A stretch of DNA of 64,000 bases from Cristatella mucedo (GCA_009760855.2 WPIO01000032.1:4260001-4324000), one strand, 5' to 3'; positions 52,260 to 62,732 are shown, counted from the stretch's first letter. Translations and numbers: made by a program. The notes: generated by a model from the letters alone, not told the origin.

Positions 52260-53185
52260 GTGAGTTCGCCGCCGCCGGCGAAGAGCTCGAGCCCGGATGT
52301 ATGAGCGCACGCGCACGCGCGTGGCAGCGGGTTCTCGCGCTGAGCCGCGCTTACTTCGAGCCGCCGCCTTCTCACTCATCGCGCACTGGCGCGCGCAGCG
52401 ATGCTGCACTGTGCGAATTGGCGGGCGCGCGGCGGGCTACTCCGTCGCGGGTCCCTCCCTCGTCGGAGGCGCGGGCGGCGGCGAGTCGCGCGGCGCTCGC
52501 TGCCTCGCTTTCCGGCGGCGGCGGGGCGGGCGGCGGCTGCTGGTAAGTGCGAGCCGCGCCGCGCGGCTGTGGCATCTCGCGCGTTCGAGCAGAGCAAATG
52601 GTCACTCGCTGTTCATCCCGCGAGTTCGAGCAGCCGCAGCACGAGCTGTTTAAAAAACCGTTAACGACGGCTCGGCGGGGCGGCTGGCGCGCGCTGCCTC
52701 CCCGACGCCGGCCCACGGCGGCGCGGTAGCGATTCGTGGTGGGGGGGGGGAGGGCGCGCGCCTGTCCTTAGATAAAGGGAGGCCACCCTGTTGAGCGATG
52801 GCGTTCGCCTGAATGAAGTGACTGTTTTCCTATGACGCTAATAGAAGTCCGCCGCCGAGCGCCGCTCGCTCGCCCGCGAGCGGCTCGTGGGCTCGCGCCA
52901 TTGGCCGTCTTTTCAATGGCTTAATGGATCTAATAATTACTACTGAACGCGTGGGTCCGAGCCGGAATGCGATCAGTCTCTCGCTGCAGCGTCGCTGACC
53001 GTCACGCGTAGACCAACTGCCGCAGGCGAATTCTGGGCGGAAGAGGCCCGGACGCGACGAAGGGGTGGGCGCAGCATAGCAGCATGGTTGAGCCCTGGGT
53101 ACTTCTTCGGCCCAATCCATGCCCAGGTGTAGCAGGAGCTGGTGAAAGCGGCGGCAGGTTCGAGTTAGCTGTTTTATAGTTGCTA

Positions 53186-53270
<85 letters not shown>

Positions 53271-56200
53271 GAAGATGCTGTATAAGGTTGACCGTGGATT
53301 CAAAAAGACGAAATTCGGAGATGAACATTTTTGAACATTTTTTTGTCGTTGGTAGCATCATCATAATCAGACCACTCGTGTCACTTTCTTACAGATACAG
53401 GGTACTGTTAGGGTCAACTGATGGCTTGCCTGGTGTCAAGTATTGATCATCTCTACCGTCGTTTGTCTTCCAGCCTGCAACTGTAACTTGCACTCCAACC
53501 AGTGCCATTTCAACAAGGAGCTGTTCTTGCTGTCGGGAAGACTTTCTGGTGGAGTGTGCATCAACTGTCGGCACAATACGGCAGGAAGGAATTGCCACTA
53601 CTGCGCTGAGGGCTTTCACCGAGATTACACGAAGCCGATGAATCACAGGAAAGCTTGCAAAGGTAAGCTACCAGTCACTAAGGCGGCTGGCTGCATTTCC
53701 CAGTCTCTCTCTCGACATCTAGCCGAACTCTTCTATGGATTCCCTGCGATCATAGTGGCCGAGCCCGGCTGCCCCCATGCCTCGAGGTAGCTGCCACCGC
53801 TGTTGTTCCTTTGATTCTGCCACCATCACGGGATGGCGTGTGCACCGATACCGCCACGGTGCACGGTGGCTGCGGCAGCGATGGCTGCAAGTTGCAACGT
53901 GCTCAAATATTGACAGCTTCGTTGAAGCTACTTCCCCAACGCCTCCGTCGAGTGCTGCTGCGGCTCGTCATGCAAACGGCAAGCGCCGGGGCCGATCGCG
54001 AGTGCACCGGGTCCACCTCGGGACGCTTTTCTACTCATAGACCTCAAAGCAAACATGCCTCGAGCCCAGGCTGGAGAGACTACCTTCGACTTTCTTTGCG
54101 TGCAGGTCGATCGCTTTGTGTGGCCATCCTTCGGGTCGTACCTAAGTAATCCACTAATCGGCCCGGTCATTGTAGCTGCTGTTGTGTCCCGGAGATGTCG
54201 GTGTAATCCTTTGGGCTGACAGTGGGCGGCCGAGCTACCGGTTGATTGATTCACCACCGCGAGATTGCTGCACCGAGCTGCTGATCAGCTAGCTACCGCT
54301 GCAGAGAAGCCACCACCGCGAGAGAAACTCGAAGCACAGACTCGTGTCGCTTGTACACATAGTTGATTCAGCGTTTCACCTCTTGGTGTCTGCATGTCTT
54401 GCTCTGTCGTTCTGCTAGGATCCTTTCTATAAAAGCTTCCTTCATAGTAGAGACAAAGGTGCAAGTACGAGCTGGAGCGTCGGTGCCCTTCCAGCAACAG
54501 CCAATGTGCCACTGAGCCAAAATCGACCTCAATAGAATAGAGATTTGAGAAGATTTTTAAGGTTGCATCAACATCGGCTGATTGAACGACTTGTCGCAAA
54601 GTTAACCGGTCTAGAGACCGTGAAGGTTGGTTCTTAGGCTGCCACATGCAAGCTAGCATCGCCCGGGCCGTTCTGGCTAGATGTGTTCCAGTGGCAGCCA
54701 CATTGTGGCCCGAGTCGTTTACGAGTTGCTCTGGACGACAGAACCTGCTACGGTTGCCCCCTTCTGGCTTCTTGTTGAGGTCGTGTCTCTGCTTTCATGC
54801 AAAGTTTATTGAGCCTGTCGTGTTCGTGGTTTCACTTCCCACAATGACTGCCGAACACCGACCCGGCCTGGGTAGTGTAGAGAGCAAGGATAGCAAGCTC
54901 AACAAGCACACTTCCAGTTGCAGTCAATCAGGTTAGTCATCGATCAACTTGACAGCAAAGGAGACCTACCATGCTATTGTTCAGCAGAGGTTCGTTGATG
55001 GTTTACCTCTACCCTCCAAGGAGCACGTATGGTCGATCAGGAGTTATTCGTTGGAGTTCTAGGACACGCTCGTGCACGCTCTCGAGCACACACACTCGCA
55101 CAAAGATGGCTCACTCACTTGCGCACAACGACAATCGGACAATCGGTGGACGACCATGCAGCGACAGTCAAATCATTCCCTTCATCTATATGACTAGTTG
55201 ACTCCTCACTGTGACAACAGCCTCTGCCCCAGTGACCTTGGTTAAATAGCGTGTTATTCAAGTGCCACTCGTGTAGAATGGCAGCTAGCAGATCATTAGC
55301 AGCTGTAAAGCATGAACTGTCTGCTAGCACCTTCGGGGTTGCTAGCCAACCTGGCTGCCACTTCGGTACTTGGAGTCCGGCTGTTCACTACACTAGCTGC
55401 AATCACGGTCCTCACTTTCTTTCTTTAGTCCTTTCATTGATCAGCTTGAGCAGGTTTCAGAGATGGGGGAGTGCTTTAACTAAGTTGACCGTTACCCTGC
55501 TAACCTGCACGACAGTGGCTGCAGATTATCCACCCGAGGTAAATCGCTCAGGGACACCCTCAGGCTACACCAAGCAGGGTTGCCGTCGTGATAGCGACAT
55601 GACAAATGCTTGACATGTCAAGAATGTCATACATAGGCTCAGACGCTCGGTGGATCTTCTTTGGTCTGGTCCAGTCTGCGTCTTGGTACATGGTTTTCAC
55701 AGGCATTTCCAAATGTGCTCGTTGAACAAGATAAATTCGTGGATGCATGTTCCCACCTACTGCGGTGCATCCACCGTCGCTGAGGGTTGAGCTGCTGCTT
55801 ACAAGGACGACGTGTGTGAGCATGTATGCTGTTTTATCTATTTTATGCATGTTTTTTTGTTTTAGAATGCAAGTGCCATCCTTATGGCTCTGTGGGCAAA
55901 TCTTGCAACCAGAGCTCTGGCCAGTGCTTCTGCAAGGAAGGGGTCATGGGTTTGCGCTGTGATCGCTGCAAGCAAGGCTACATCATGACCAGGAATCCAG
56001 TGACTCCTTGCGAAAGTAAGTTGTACTTGTCCAGTCAAATGTTGCATAACTTCCGTTAGCCGGGGCACTGCACATACGTGACCACGTGCTCATAGTTAGC
56101 CCTATGTAACTCAGTATCCAGTAGGTGACCGCTGCATCCAGACCGCGAAATCATGGGTAAGACTGCCACCGTCCTTACAAGAGCTGAATTGGCATCATCC

Positions 56201-59200
56201 GTCACGTAAGATACATTCAAACGTGCCAAATTCAGAAACGTCTAGCAGTAGCACCTATAGAGACATGTAGTGCTGGGTGTGAAGTACCGCTGCATGCTCA
56301 GTTTATAGAAAAGAGCAGGTAAGGTAGATCACATATTAAAGGCCTGATGGTAATTATTATTTAAAGGTTTTTCAAGGTTAGGCTAGATGCTGCTGCATAT
56401 CTTGTCCGGAGGTGATATAGTGCAGTCTCATCGACATAAGTGGTCTGCATATTCATTGCTCACGAGAGTGGGGTTTGGCTAGATAGGATTAAGTGCCAGT
56501 ACGGTGGTCCTACATTGCAAATGTTTCAGCTACCTGCAGATGGACAACAGGCAGCAGCAGCACCCTGCTGCTGCTGCAGCTCTTTTGATCTCGGGTGTGT
56601 AAACAGATGGCTAATGCACACGTAGCAGCAGCTGCTGCCCCGGCAGCTCGAGTGCTGCACGGCAGGGCGGTCCAGAATGTGGAGAAATCCTTTTCAGTCG
56701 ACTCTTCGCCCATGATGCCGGCTGATGGGGGGAGTGGTGAGAGGCAGAAGAGGGTGGGAGGTGGTGCTCTCTCACACACACAGCTCCTCGTTCCACGTGT
56801 TGCTGCCGGGCCTCGTCGAGAATGGGGCCCCATAGTGAGAGCGAGTCGGCAAATAGAAGGAAACACTTCCCATTTGGAGAAGCCAGACTAATTGAGGGCA
56901 AATTACTTAGTCAATACATGATCGCTGCCGATATTGAAAGCGCTCACTCGGCGCAGGCCAAAGAAACCTTTGCCAGGCCGAGGCCAGAGCCGAGTGTAGC
57001 CACATTGGACGAGTGGTCTCTGTCAACACGAGCATGCCGTAAGACACTTAGCTCTCGTGTGCGCGCCCCTGCGCGTCGAGTGTCAGCAAGCGAGCGCTCG
57101 GTGCTAACCACTCGCGCAGGCGACCAAGCCGCCGAATGCGTCCGCCCTTCCGACGCTGCCGGCTCAGCGGCAGCGTCAGGCACGCGGCGATCTGCGATGA
57201 CCGGCATCGGTGGACAGGGAAGTGCGTAGTGGAAGGTGCTTGATGTCGTAGTGGAAGAAGGTGCTTGATGTCGCCGCTGCGGCCCAGCTCTCGCAGTGGC
57301 CACGGCTGAAGGGGATAGGGGGTGGCAGCAGGCTTTCTGCGAGCTAGCTTGGTGTGCCGAGAGCTTTGATCTTGCCAGAGTTGCCAATCACCTAAGGGCC
57401 AGATCAGGCCAGAGTTGCCAATCAACTAAGGGACAGTCCCACCCACCACCCACCCCCACCCCCGAAAGCATGGCAGCCCGACCGGGTGTCAGACTCGGCT
57501 GCCAGGCCAGACCAGGCCAGAGGTGTCAGCTGCCTCCCCCTGGCCATCGGTTCGGCAGCGGCAACGGGTTTCGGCACATCACGGAAGTCCGGATCCATTG
57601 ACCTGCAGTCGGTGGCAGCACGAGTTCGGGCAGCAGAAGGATGCGGCTGCTTGGTCTTGCAGTGCCGTTCAGCCTTGGACTAAAGAGCTCTCAGCCCAGT
57701 AAGATCGCTCAAGGTGTCAGCCCATGCATGGAAGCACTCCCCTGTCATTGCACCTCGGATCGACCTGTGGCTCACTAGCCCCCTCTCTTGTGATGGGTTG
57801 TCCCTGGAGGATGTCGAGCTTCTTAACTTAAAACATCTAGGATTTGTCTCTCGGCTGCAGCACGTGCACACTGCTTGGTGCAGGAGTATTTTTGATTCCA
57901 GCACTCCAGCAACGATGAGCAAGGGTTGTACCATTGTTATGCCCCTCTCTCCCCTCTCTTGCTGAACAGCTGCCCCCATTCGAAAATCATGGAAATCAAG
58001 CCCGGTGGTCAAACTGAGTAAAAATACAGGCTAGTTGATTCAATAACCTCATTTATATAGATGGCAGAGGAAAATTAATGGCTGTCAATACCACTCGCCG
58101 TGGGTCCTACCGGATTGCATGCTGCAGGACTCGAACTCGCGACCTAGTTCACGGGCGCCTTAACCCTGGGCCAAAACAGGGATCCCAAGTCAGACAGCGC
58201 AGGCGTGATGCTGCTGCACCAATGCAACTTACACGTTTGTATTTATACGTCCTCAAGGTGGACAGTTGAGTTGCTCTATAGGCCACGGCTTGAGGCAATC
58301 ACCCTTGTTTTTTTCATACTGCATATTTTCATGCTGTGTTTTTGCAGCTGACACCTCCGGCTCATCACATCGTATCCCAAAACCGACGTGAGAAAATTGT
58401 CCTCCCTGGATGTTCGGCGATGTTAGCTGTCCTGTCAAGCATGCGAGACCAATCCAAGAAATTCCTTGCATTGGTCTCAATCCTGCCCACCCGGCTGCTC
58501 CGGTTGTTAGGCTGCTTGCTCCTGCTGGGACGCTGGAGGGAGGCTAGCTAGCCTTCTGTTTTTCAGCTGCTGAGAAACCGCATGCAGCTATGGTGCCCCC
58601 ATTAAACCCTGGCTGCCCTTCTGCCAGCGACGTTTGATCAGTTTCCAGATCTGCTGCTGCATGGAAGCCTGTGGTCCTCGATGTCGTTCTTGCTTTTTCA
58701 TTAATGCTGGCAGCCAGCACAGCGAGGGTGCATTTAGTGTTCATACGGGTTTTCTGCCTGTTTGTTTTGCAGAGGAGAACACCGTGCCCCTCGTTCGAGA
58801 GCTCGAGTATGTAGAGAACTCCATCGTCGGTAAGAGTGACCCTTCCCCCGCCTGATGCCCTGCAATCCGCACCAGAGCCTGGTGCACGGCTGACTTGGCG
58901 ATCCGTTCGCCTCCAACGGTCGTGCATACAGCATTTGCTGATTGCCTGCTTGCTTCGAGGTGGCTCCAGCCCTACTCCAGCGATCGACTGCTGCTTGTGT
59001 CGAATTCAAGCAGGATTAGGACTGAAGCTCACCACATTTTAAAAAAACTTAAAAACGCACCTATTTATGACAGCATTTAGTGGGTCCCTGTGATTTTTTC
59101 CGTTATGTGCTTACGTGTTCTGACACTACGCATGCTGCCACTATATATACTTGCATGCTATCCTTGTGCATTTCACCCCTAACCATGTTATTCTTGCTGT

Positions 59201-61190
59201 TTATTGAGCATGCTATCACTAACCACTTGATCGTGCTTCCTTTGCAGCAAATGTAAAGCGCCTAGAAAGACACGGAGTTCTCTGAGGGGGGCTTTATTGA
59301 GTGTATTATTATGATTATTATTATTAAACTCGTTGGCAGGCTTCAGCTCAGGTGCACATAATTTGATGCTGTGCTGCCAACGACAGTACCTGGATAATAA
59401 TAATAATACTATTAATTCGTTTGTTTAGCACCCTAGGACAACTTAGTTCTATATTCAGTCACTTCACGACACGGGGCTCGAGCCCGCGACCTTGTTCATC
59501 CAATCATCCAATATATTCATCCAATATATTCGCTTTGACCTCGGTTCGACACGAACACATTGACTGCTTGGCCAAATTAGCCAGGCGACGATGCTAAAAT
59601 CTGCATTTATCTTAAGTAATTAAGTGGGGCAGCAACTTTCTGTCTGATCAATCTTTACTGCTTCACGGACTCCTAATCTGGATTGAACTTATGGCTAGAT
59701 AGAGCAGAGCATTTCGGCAAACATAGCCCTCCTTTGTCTTGGGGGTCTATGACCCCGCGGCTTTTGTCACCCTCCCTGCTGTTTTATATGGAAATCCAGA
59801 TAATGTCACTATTGCCATGGTGACCCATCACACTCAATGTCAACGATATCAAATCGGATTGCAGGCTCGTTGATTGGTATCTCACAATCTTTCCATTCTC
59901 TGTTTAGAGGGATTTAATTTGAGGTTTCATGCTGGCAGCACGCATAAGCTTAACTAGACCTTTCTTCTGCATCCTAAACTCTGCAGCCACCCGATATTGG
60001 CAGTGGCAACGCGTGTTAGCTCCCCCTTATCGCTGGGACCACTAAGGCACGTGCCGGCTTATGGATGTAGTGGACATTCATTCTGCGGCTCGATCCTATG
60101 GGACCTCTACCACTGCACCACCGGTGAAGACAGGTCATCGTAGGGCCATGAGCAGCAAAGCAGCGAGCAGGTGCTCGGTTTATAGAAGCAAAGCCGGCTG
60201 AGCTGCAACTAAGCTCGTAGTATCCATCATCCAGCTGGTGTCGTTGCTTAGACACAGACTGCCACGTGATGGCATTCCTTTTGGGAAGGCTGTCAAACCT
60301 GAAATATGTGGGGCTCGTAGACAACAACGCTTGGTGTCACTTGTCTTTTAAATCGCGTCAGCATCGCCCATCATAAAATCCGGATTAACCACTCTAGCAT
60401 CCGCATTACCCACTCTAACACGAGTTTGCTTTGTCCGAGCCGTGGAAGCATCCTGCTCTGTGTCTGTAGAGCTATCGAGGTAGCTACAGCTGCTCTTTAA
60501 GTGCACTTGAATGAAACTCGTCTGCATAATTTGTCACCTCGACCGTTACAGAGAGGGAATGCGGAACGTGTCGACGTGACAGTCTCAAGCTTGACATGGA
60601 AAAATACTGCAGGAGCACGTTCGGTATGTGGCAGGCACTTCGGCGATTGTAGCAGCACACCCCGAGTTAATGTTTTCCTGAATAAGTCCATTGCCCCAAG
60701 CCGTCGTAGCTTTTGCTTGTACGAGGCAATGCTGCTGCCACCGACTCGTCGAAAAAACCTCGACGGCAGCCTGGCACCTTCTTTTGCAGCCCTGCAAGCT
60801 CAGGTCACCAAGCGAGAGGATGGCGACGACGGCTGGGCTCGCTTCACCATCACCATATATGACGTCTATAAGAGAACCGACAGCAGCGGCGGCAGCAGCA
60901 GCAGCAGTAGCAGCAGCAGTTTGGCGAGTGCCGGCGCCAGCCGCTCGAGGGCTCGTCGAGGAGAGCAGTACGTGTATGCACGAGAGATCGACCTGGCCTG
61001 CAAGTGCCCGCGAATACGGGTGGACAAGCTCTACCTGATGGTGGGCACCGACAGCCGCGAGAACGACGGCATCACGCTCGATCGCGACGCCATCGTGGTG
61101 CCCTACGAGGCCGAGTACGAACGCCGCCTCCGCTGGTACATGAAAGAGGAGAAGGAGAACGGCTGCTACTCGTTCAGATACTTGGTGTAG
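51077..61190 (+). CDS. netrin: netrin (six-exon gene model, joined CDS 2,052 nt, 683 aa)
   Basis: Secreted laminin-related guidance cue that acts outside the cell on DCC/neogenin and UNC5 type receptors (family knowledge). Joining exons 51077-52259, 53474-53662, 55866-56015, 58773-58829, 60552-60623 and 60790-61190 gives one open frame of 683 residues. Domains seen: signal peptide about 1-20, low-complexity linker 21-82, laminin N-terminal domain about 83-339, laminin-EGF repeats 340-394, 395-457 and 458-507, linker 508-526, NTR domain 527-683. Each EGF repeat has eight cysteines. The NTR cysteines are C530, C533, C546, C621, C623 and C676. Every intron is GT-AG and phase 1. The order and three EGF repeats match netrin-1/UNC-6/NetA-B type netrins. 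The start is the first ATG after a TATA-like box. Odd points are the serine run in the NTR domain and a short linker exon. Identity is very secure; exons 4 and 5 rest on splice sites, phase and, for exon 5, cysteine spacing. Confidence 0.95.
52260..53473 (+). other. netrin intron 1
   Basis: Phase-1 GT-AG intron. The first half continues the GC-rich composition of exon 1, with a G run near 52741; the second half is closer to average composition and contains a CT repeat at 53191-53267. No other gene recognised. Confidence 0.9.
53191..53267. repeat. (CT)n microsatellite in netrin intron 1
   Basis: About 77 bases of almost uninterrupted CT dinucleotide on the + strand, about 200 nt before the exon 2 acceptor. 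Confidence 0.98.
53474..53662 (+). CDS. netrin: netrin exon 2: second laminin-EGF repeat
   Basis: The exon is 189 nt, 63 codons, with acceptor TTGTCTTCCAG and donor AAAG|GTAAGC. With the G carried from exon 1 it reads [11 protein letters not shown], then [20 protein letters not shown] and HRKACK, an almost textbook netrin EGF-2 repeat. Cysteines are residues 396, 398, 405, 423, 426, 435, 438 and 456. Phase 1 at both ends. Confidence 0.95.
53663..55865 (+). other. netrin intron 2
   Basis: Phase-1 intron of 2.2 kb. I see no recognisable gene, LINE or SINE in it. Short open frames on both strands look random. Confidence 0.85.
55866..56015 (+). CDS. netrin: netrin exon 3: third laminin-EGF repeat
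   Basis: The exon is 150 nt, 50 codons, after acceptor TTTTGTTTTAG and before donor GAAA|GTAAGT. It reads [16 protein letters not shown], then [20 protein letters not shown], ending in VTPCE. The eight cysteines (459, 461, 471, 478, 480, 489, 492, 506) fit laminin-EGF spacing and match EGF-3 of netrins. Phase 1 at both ends. Confidence 0.94.
57226..57272. repeat. 22/25-bp tandem duplication
   Basis: The unit beginning GTAGTGGAA and ending CTTGATGTC occurs twice back to back (57226-57247 and 57248-57272); the second copy has three extra bases. Confidence 0.9.
57374..57436. repeat. about 35-bp imperfect tandem duplication
   Basis: GCCAGAGTTGCCAATCA followed by CTAAGGG occurs twice in a row with small differences, inside netrin intron 3. 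Confidence 0.85.
58030..58190 (-). mobile_element. tRNA-derived SINE, minus strand (in netrin intron 3)
   Basis: On the minus strand a B box (GCGAGTTCGAGTCCTGC, 58124-58140) follows an A-box-like TGGCCCAGGGTTAAGGCGCCCG (58152-58173) at tRNA spacing. Downstream on the minus strand, CTATATAAATGAGGTTAT resembles the end of the L2-type tail seen in the 47.2-kb SINE. A stand-alone tRNA is unlikely because no closed acceptor stem is evident. Confidence 0.6.
58773..58829 (+). CDS. netrin: netrin exon 4: 57-nt linker microexon (predicted)
   Basis: A strong acceptor (CTGCCTGTTTGTTTTGCAG) and donor (GTCG|GTAAGA) bound 57 nt. Read in the phase demanded by exon 3, it gives 19 codons with no stop (residues 508-526, acidic, no cysteine); in another frame it hits a stop. 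It lies between EGF-3 and the NTR domain, where netrins have a variable linker. There is no conserved motif to confirm it, so it could be alternative or unused: skipping it keeps the frame. Confidence 0.65.
59022..59324 (+). mobile_element. L2 LINE 3' end fragment (in netrin intron 4)
   Basis: It begins in the last codons of the L2 ORF (CACATTTTAAAAAAACTTAAAAACGC), runs through the L2 stop and 3' UTR, and ends with the GCAAATGTAAAGCGCCTAG motif and an ATT-rich tail. It is in the same orientation as netrin and more diverged than the young copies at 16-24 kb. Confidence 0.9.
59393..59600 (-). mobile_element. tRNA-derived SINE with L2-like tail, minus strand (in netrin intron 4)
   Basis: Read on the minus strand: A-box-like TGGCTAATTTGGCCAAGCAG, B box GGGCTCGAGCCCC (59473-59485), then GTGAAGTGACTGAATATAGA, ending in GGGTGCTAAACAAACGAATTA and an ATT tail (59393-59405). 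The tail follows the same pattern as the 47.2-kb SINE and the L2 LINE 3' end. A short duplication of CATCCAATATATT lies between the boxes. Confidence 0.7.
60055..60130. repeat. tRNA-like remnant, probable SINE head
   Basis: The minus strand has GGTGGTGCAGTGGTAGAGG, a good A-box region, followed closely by GGATCGAGCC. The plus strand has GGCTCGATCC, also B-box-like. The spacing is too short for an intact tRNA and no L2-like tail is seen. Strand uncertain. Confidence 0.3.
60552..60623 (+). CDS. netrin: netrin exon 5: start of NTR domain with three cysteines (predicted)
   Basis: This 72-nt exon has acceptor CCTCGACCGTTACAG and donor TTCG|GTATGT. In phase 1 it encodes [24 protein letters not shown] (residues 527-550). 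Animal netrins begin the NTR domain with a C-x2/3-C pair, then about a dozen residues and a [KN]-[YF]-C, so this exon supplies the first three of the six NTR cysteines (C530, C533, C546). Joined to exon 6 it continues directly as ALQAQV. A different frame is open across the same stretch and hides the exon. Confidence 0.85.
60624..60789 (+). other. netrin intron 5
   Basis: Short phase-1 intron of 166 nt with donor GTATGT and acceptor TTCTTTTGCAG. One frame stays open through it, so a translated intron-retention product cannot be excluded, but that frame lacks the NTR cysteine pattern that splicing gives. Confidence 0.8.
60790..61190 (+). CDS. netrin: netrin exon 6: rest of NTR/C345C domain and stop
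   Basis: After acceptor TTCTTTTGCAG the exon reads [26 protein letters not shown], then a serine-rich run, then [29 protein letters not shown] and ends [11 protein letters not shown]-stop (TAG at 61188-61190). The ACKCP motif and the last cysteine C676 complete the NTR cysteine set. Residues 582-606, including nine serines in a row (AGC/AGT codons), are an insertion where other netrins have a short loop before the RGE/RGD-like segment. The C-terminal tail looks less strongly basic than in vertebrate netrins. Confidence 0.93.
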
Positions 61191-61235
61191 GCGGCAGCAG
61201 CCAGTCGACCCTGAGCTGGCTGCCGGGGCACCGGG

Positions 61236-61238
<3 letters not shown>

Positions 61239-61313
<75 letters not shown>

Positions 61314-61348
61314 ACTCTCTCTCTCTCTCTCTCTCTCTCCCTCTCTCT
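61239..61348. repeat. (CT)n microsatellite in netrin 3' region
   Basis: About 110 bases of CT dinucleotide with a few interruptions (TTTCCA near 61309), starting 48 nt after the netrin stop codon. Confidence 0.97.
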
Positions 61349-62215
61349 ACCCAAACAGCCCACCGTTCGGCCATCGGCTCAGAGCTGTCGGTCGGCGGTG
61401 CATGTGCTTCTGCTTCGAGCTGCTGACTGGGGGACGGACACCGCAGCCAGCTCTGTTTACCTACGGAGCGCCGGCCAGGACGTCGAGAATCGCAGACTCT
61501 ACCGTAGCCAACGAAGCTTGTCTCCTCCCCAGCCAGCCTCGTGCGTCGTCGCGGTGCGGCGCTGGAATGAGTAGAGTGCTGAGTGCTTCAGAGACGGCTG
61601 TGCAGGTCTGCTCCTCCAGCAGCTAAGACCGTCGACCTCCGACTGCCGGACGTGCATGCGAATGCCGATTGCCGGACGTGCGAATGAGGTGGCAGCCGGC
61701 GGCACCCGTCGTCTGCGAACGAGTCTCCTGCATGCCTGATGCAGCGACTATCGGTCGCTCGGTGAGAGGTCTGGCCGCTCGGCTTTCCTAGTCCACCGAG
61801 AGAGCGGCTCCCCGCGACGGACGCCGAGGCTACGCCCGACAGTGGCTGCTGCCGCGTATCCGGACCGCGAGGCTGCATACATGCCCGAGGACGACGGTGC
61901 AGACGCTCTTGGGCGGCAAGTCGTGCCCCGGCCGGCCGGCTGGCGATACTCGCAGCTGGGAAGGAAGGCCGATTTTGTCGGACGGCTACGATAAGAATGC
62001 GTGAAAGAGAATGCGAGGCGAGTTGTAATAGATATTTATTCAGGTCCACTAGGAAGCCGAACTGATAGGATCAGCAATCTTGAGGTATTGGTTGAGCCCA
62101 TTCTATCCGATTAAGCCGTTAGCTGATGATGAGCAGACGACACACCTGCCTTTCTTATTAAGGCATTCACCATCCGATTCGCTAGGCAGCTTTGTACTGC
62201 TCGGTTTATTTTCAA

Positions 62216-62221
62216 AATAAA
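62216..62221 (+). terminator. candidate polyadenylation signal AATAAA
   Basis: Canonical AATAAA in an A/T-rich context (TTCAAAATAAAAGCAG), about 1.03 kb after the netrin stop codon. Motif only. Confidence 0.4.
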
Positions 62222-62659
62222 AGCAGCGCTATCGTGTACCTCACGATTGAACGCACGGTTTTACCGGCGCAGCCGGCTTCCGGCAATTTACAAGGCAGCG
62301 TGTTATTGGGCGGGGCAGTACGCACGCTGACACGATGCGTGCAGAAAAGAACGCCTTTCAGCCTTTCAATACTCAGCGGTCGTCTGGGTTGTACGGTGCT
62401 GTAGCCGGCCGATACCACAGCCAAAAAAAGAGGAAAGAAGACGAAGCCGCGCTGGATTAGCAGCGATGTCGCTACTGCACGGCTGGAAGCACGCGGGGAA
62501 AGAACGACGTACCTTTGTTTTCTTTTCGGTTGCGGGGGAAAAAACTTGCTGAACGTCATCGGGCCGGGCGCCGACTGGCAGCTGGGTAGCTGTCCTGGGG
62601 AAAGCAATAAGAGGAGCCGGATCTGTTGCTGCCATTCATTTTCTAATGCTTTCTACACA

Positions 62660-62727
62660 GCATCAGTAAAGTGTCTAGAAAGAGATTCAGTTCTCTTAGG
62701 GGGCTATGCAAATATGATATTCTTGTT
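62660..62727 (+). mobile_element. L2-type 3' tail (LINE or SINE remnant)
   Basis: GTAAAGTGTCTAGAAAGAG followed by TCAGTTCTCTTAGGGGGC is the conserved L2 3' end found elsewhere in the window. It runs into a TAG microsatellite instead of the usual ATT tail. No head or ORF is visible. Confidence 0.7.
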
Positions 62728-62732
62728 AGTAC

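Larger units (their letters stand above)
56016..58772 (+). other. netrin intron 3
   Basis: Phase-1 intron of 2.75 kb. It holds two small tandem duplications (57226-57272 and about 57374-57436), a C-rich stretch near 57438-57465, and a minus-strand tRNA-derived SINE near 58.1 kb. A cryptic acceptor/donor pair at 58348-58387 would make a 40-nt exon that breaks the reading phase, so it is not used in the model. Confidence 0.85.
58830..60551 (+). other. netrin intron 4
   Basis: Phase-1 intron of 1.7 kb crowded with retroelement pieces: an L2 3' end (59022-59324), a minus-strand SINE (59393-59600), and a tRNA-like remnant near 60.1 kb. Confidence 0.8.
61191..62240 (+). other. probable netrin 3' UTR
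   Basis: Sequence after the netrin stop with no recognisable coding signal. It includes a CT microsatellite (61239-61348) and ends at a candidate poly(A) signal at 62216-62221. UTR extent is inferred. Confidence 0.45.

Noticed and set aside
51035-52375. 446-codon minus-strand frame opposite netrin exon 1
   Set aside because: Shadow of GC-rich netrin coding sequence; Arg/Ala-rich with no domain, while the + strand has clear netrin homology.
58348-58387. 40-nt exon with strong acceptor and GTGAGA donor in netrin intron 3
   Set aside because: Length is not a multiple of three, so it would break the phase-1 series and the frame into exon 4; it adds no netrin motif.
60501-60789. Reading exon 6 upstream as one continuous frame from 60501
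   Set aside because: The frame is open but lacks the C-x2-C and YC pattern. Splicing at 60623/60790 restores the family pattern in the correct phase.
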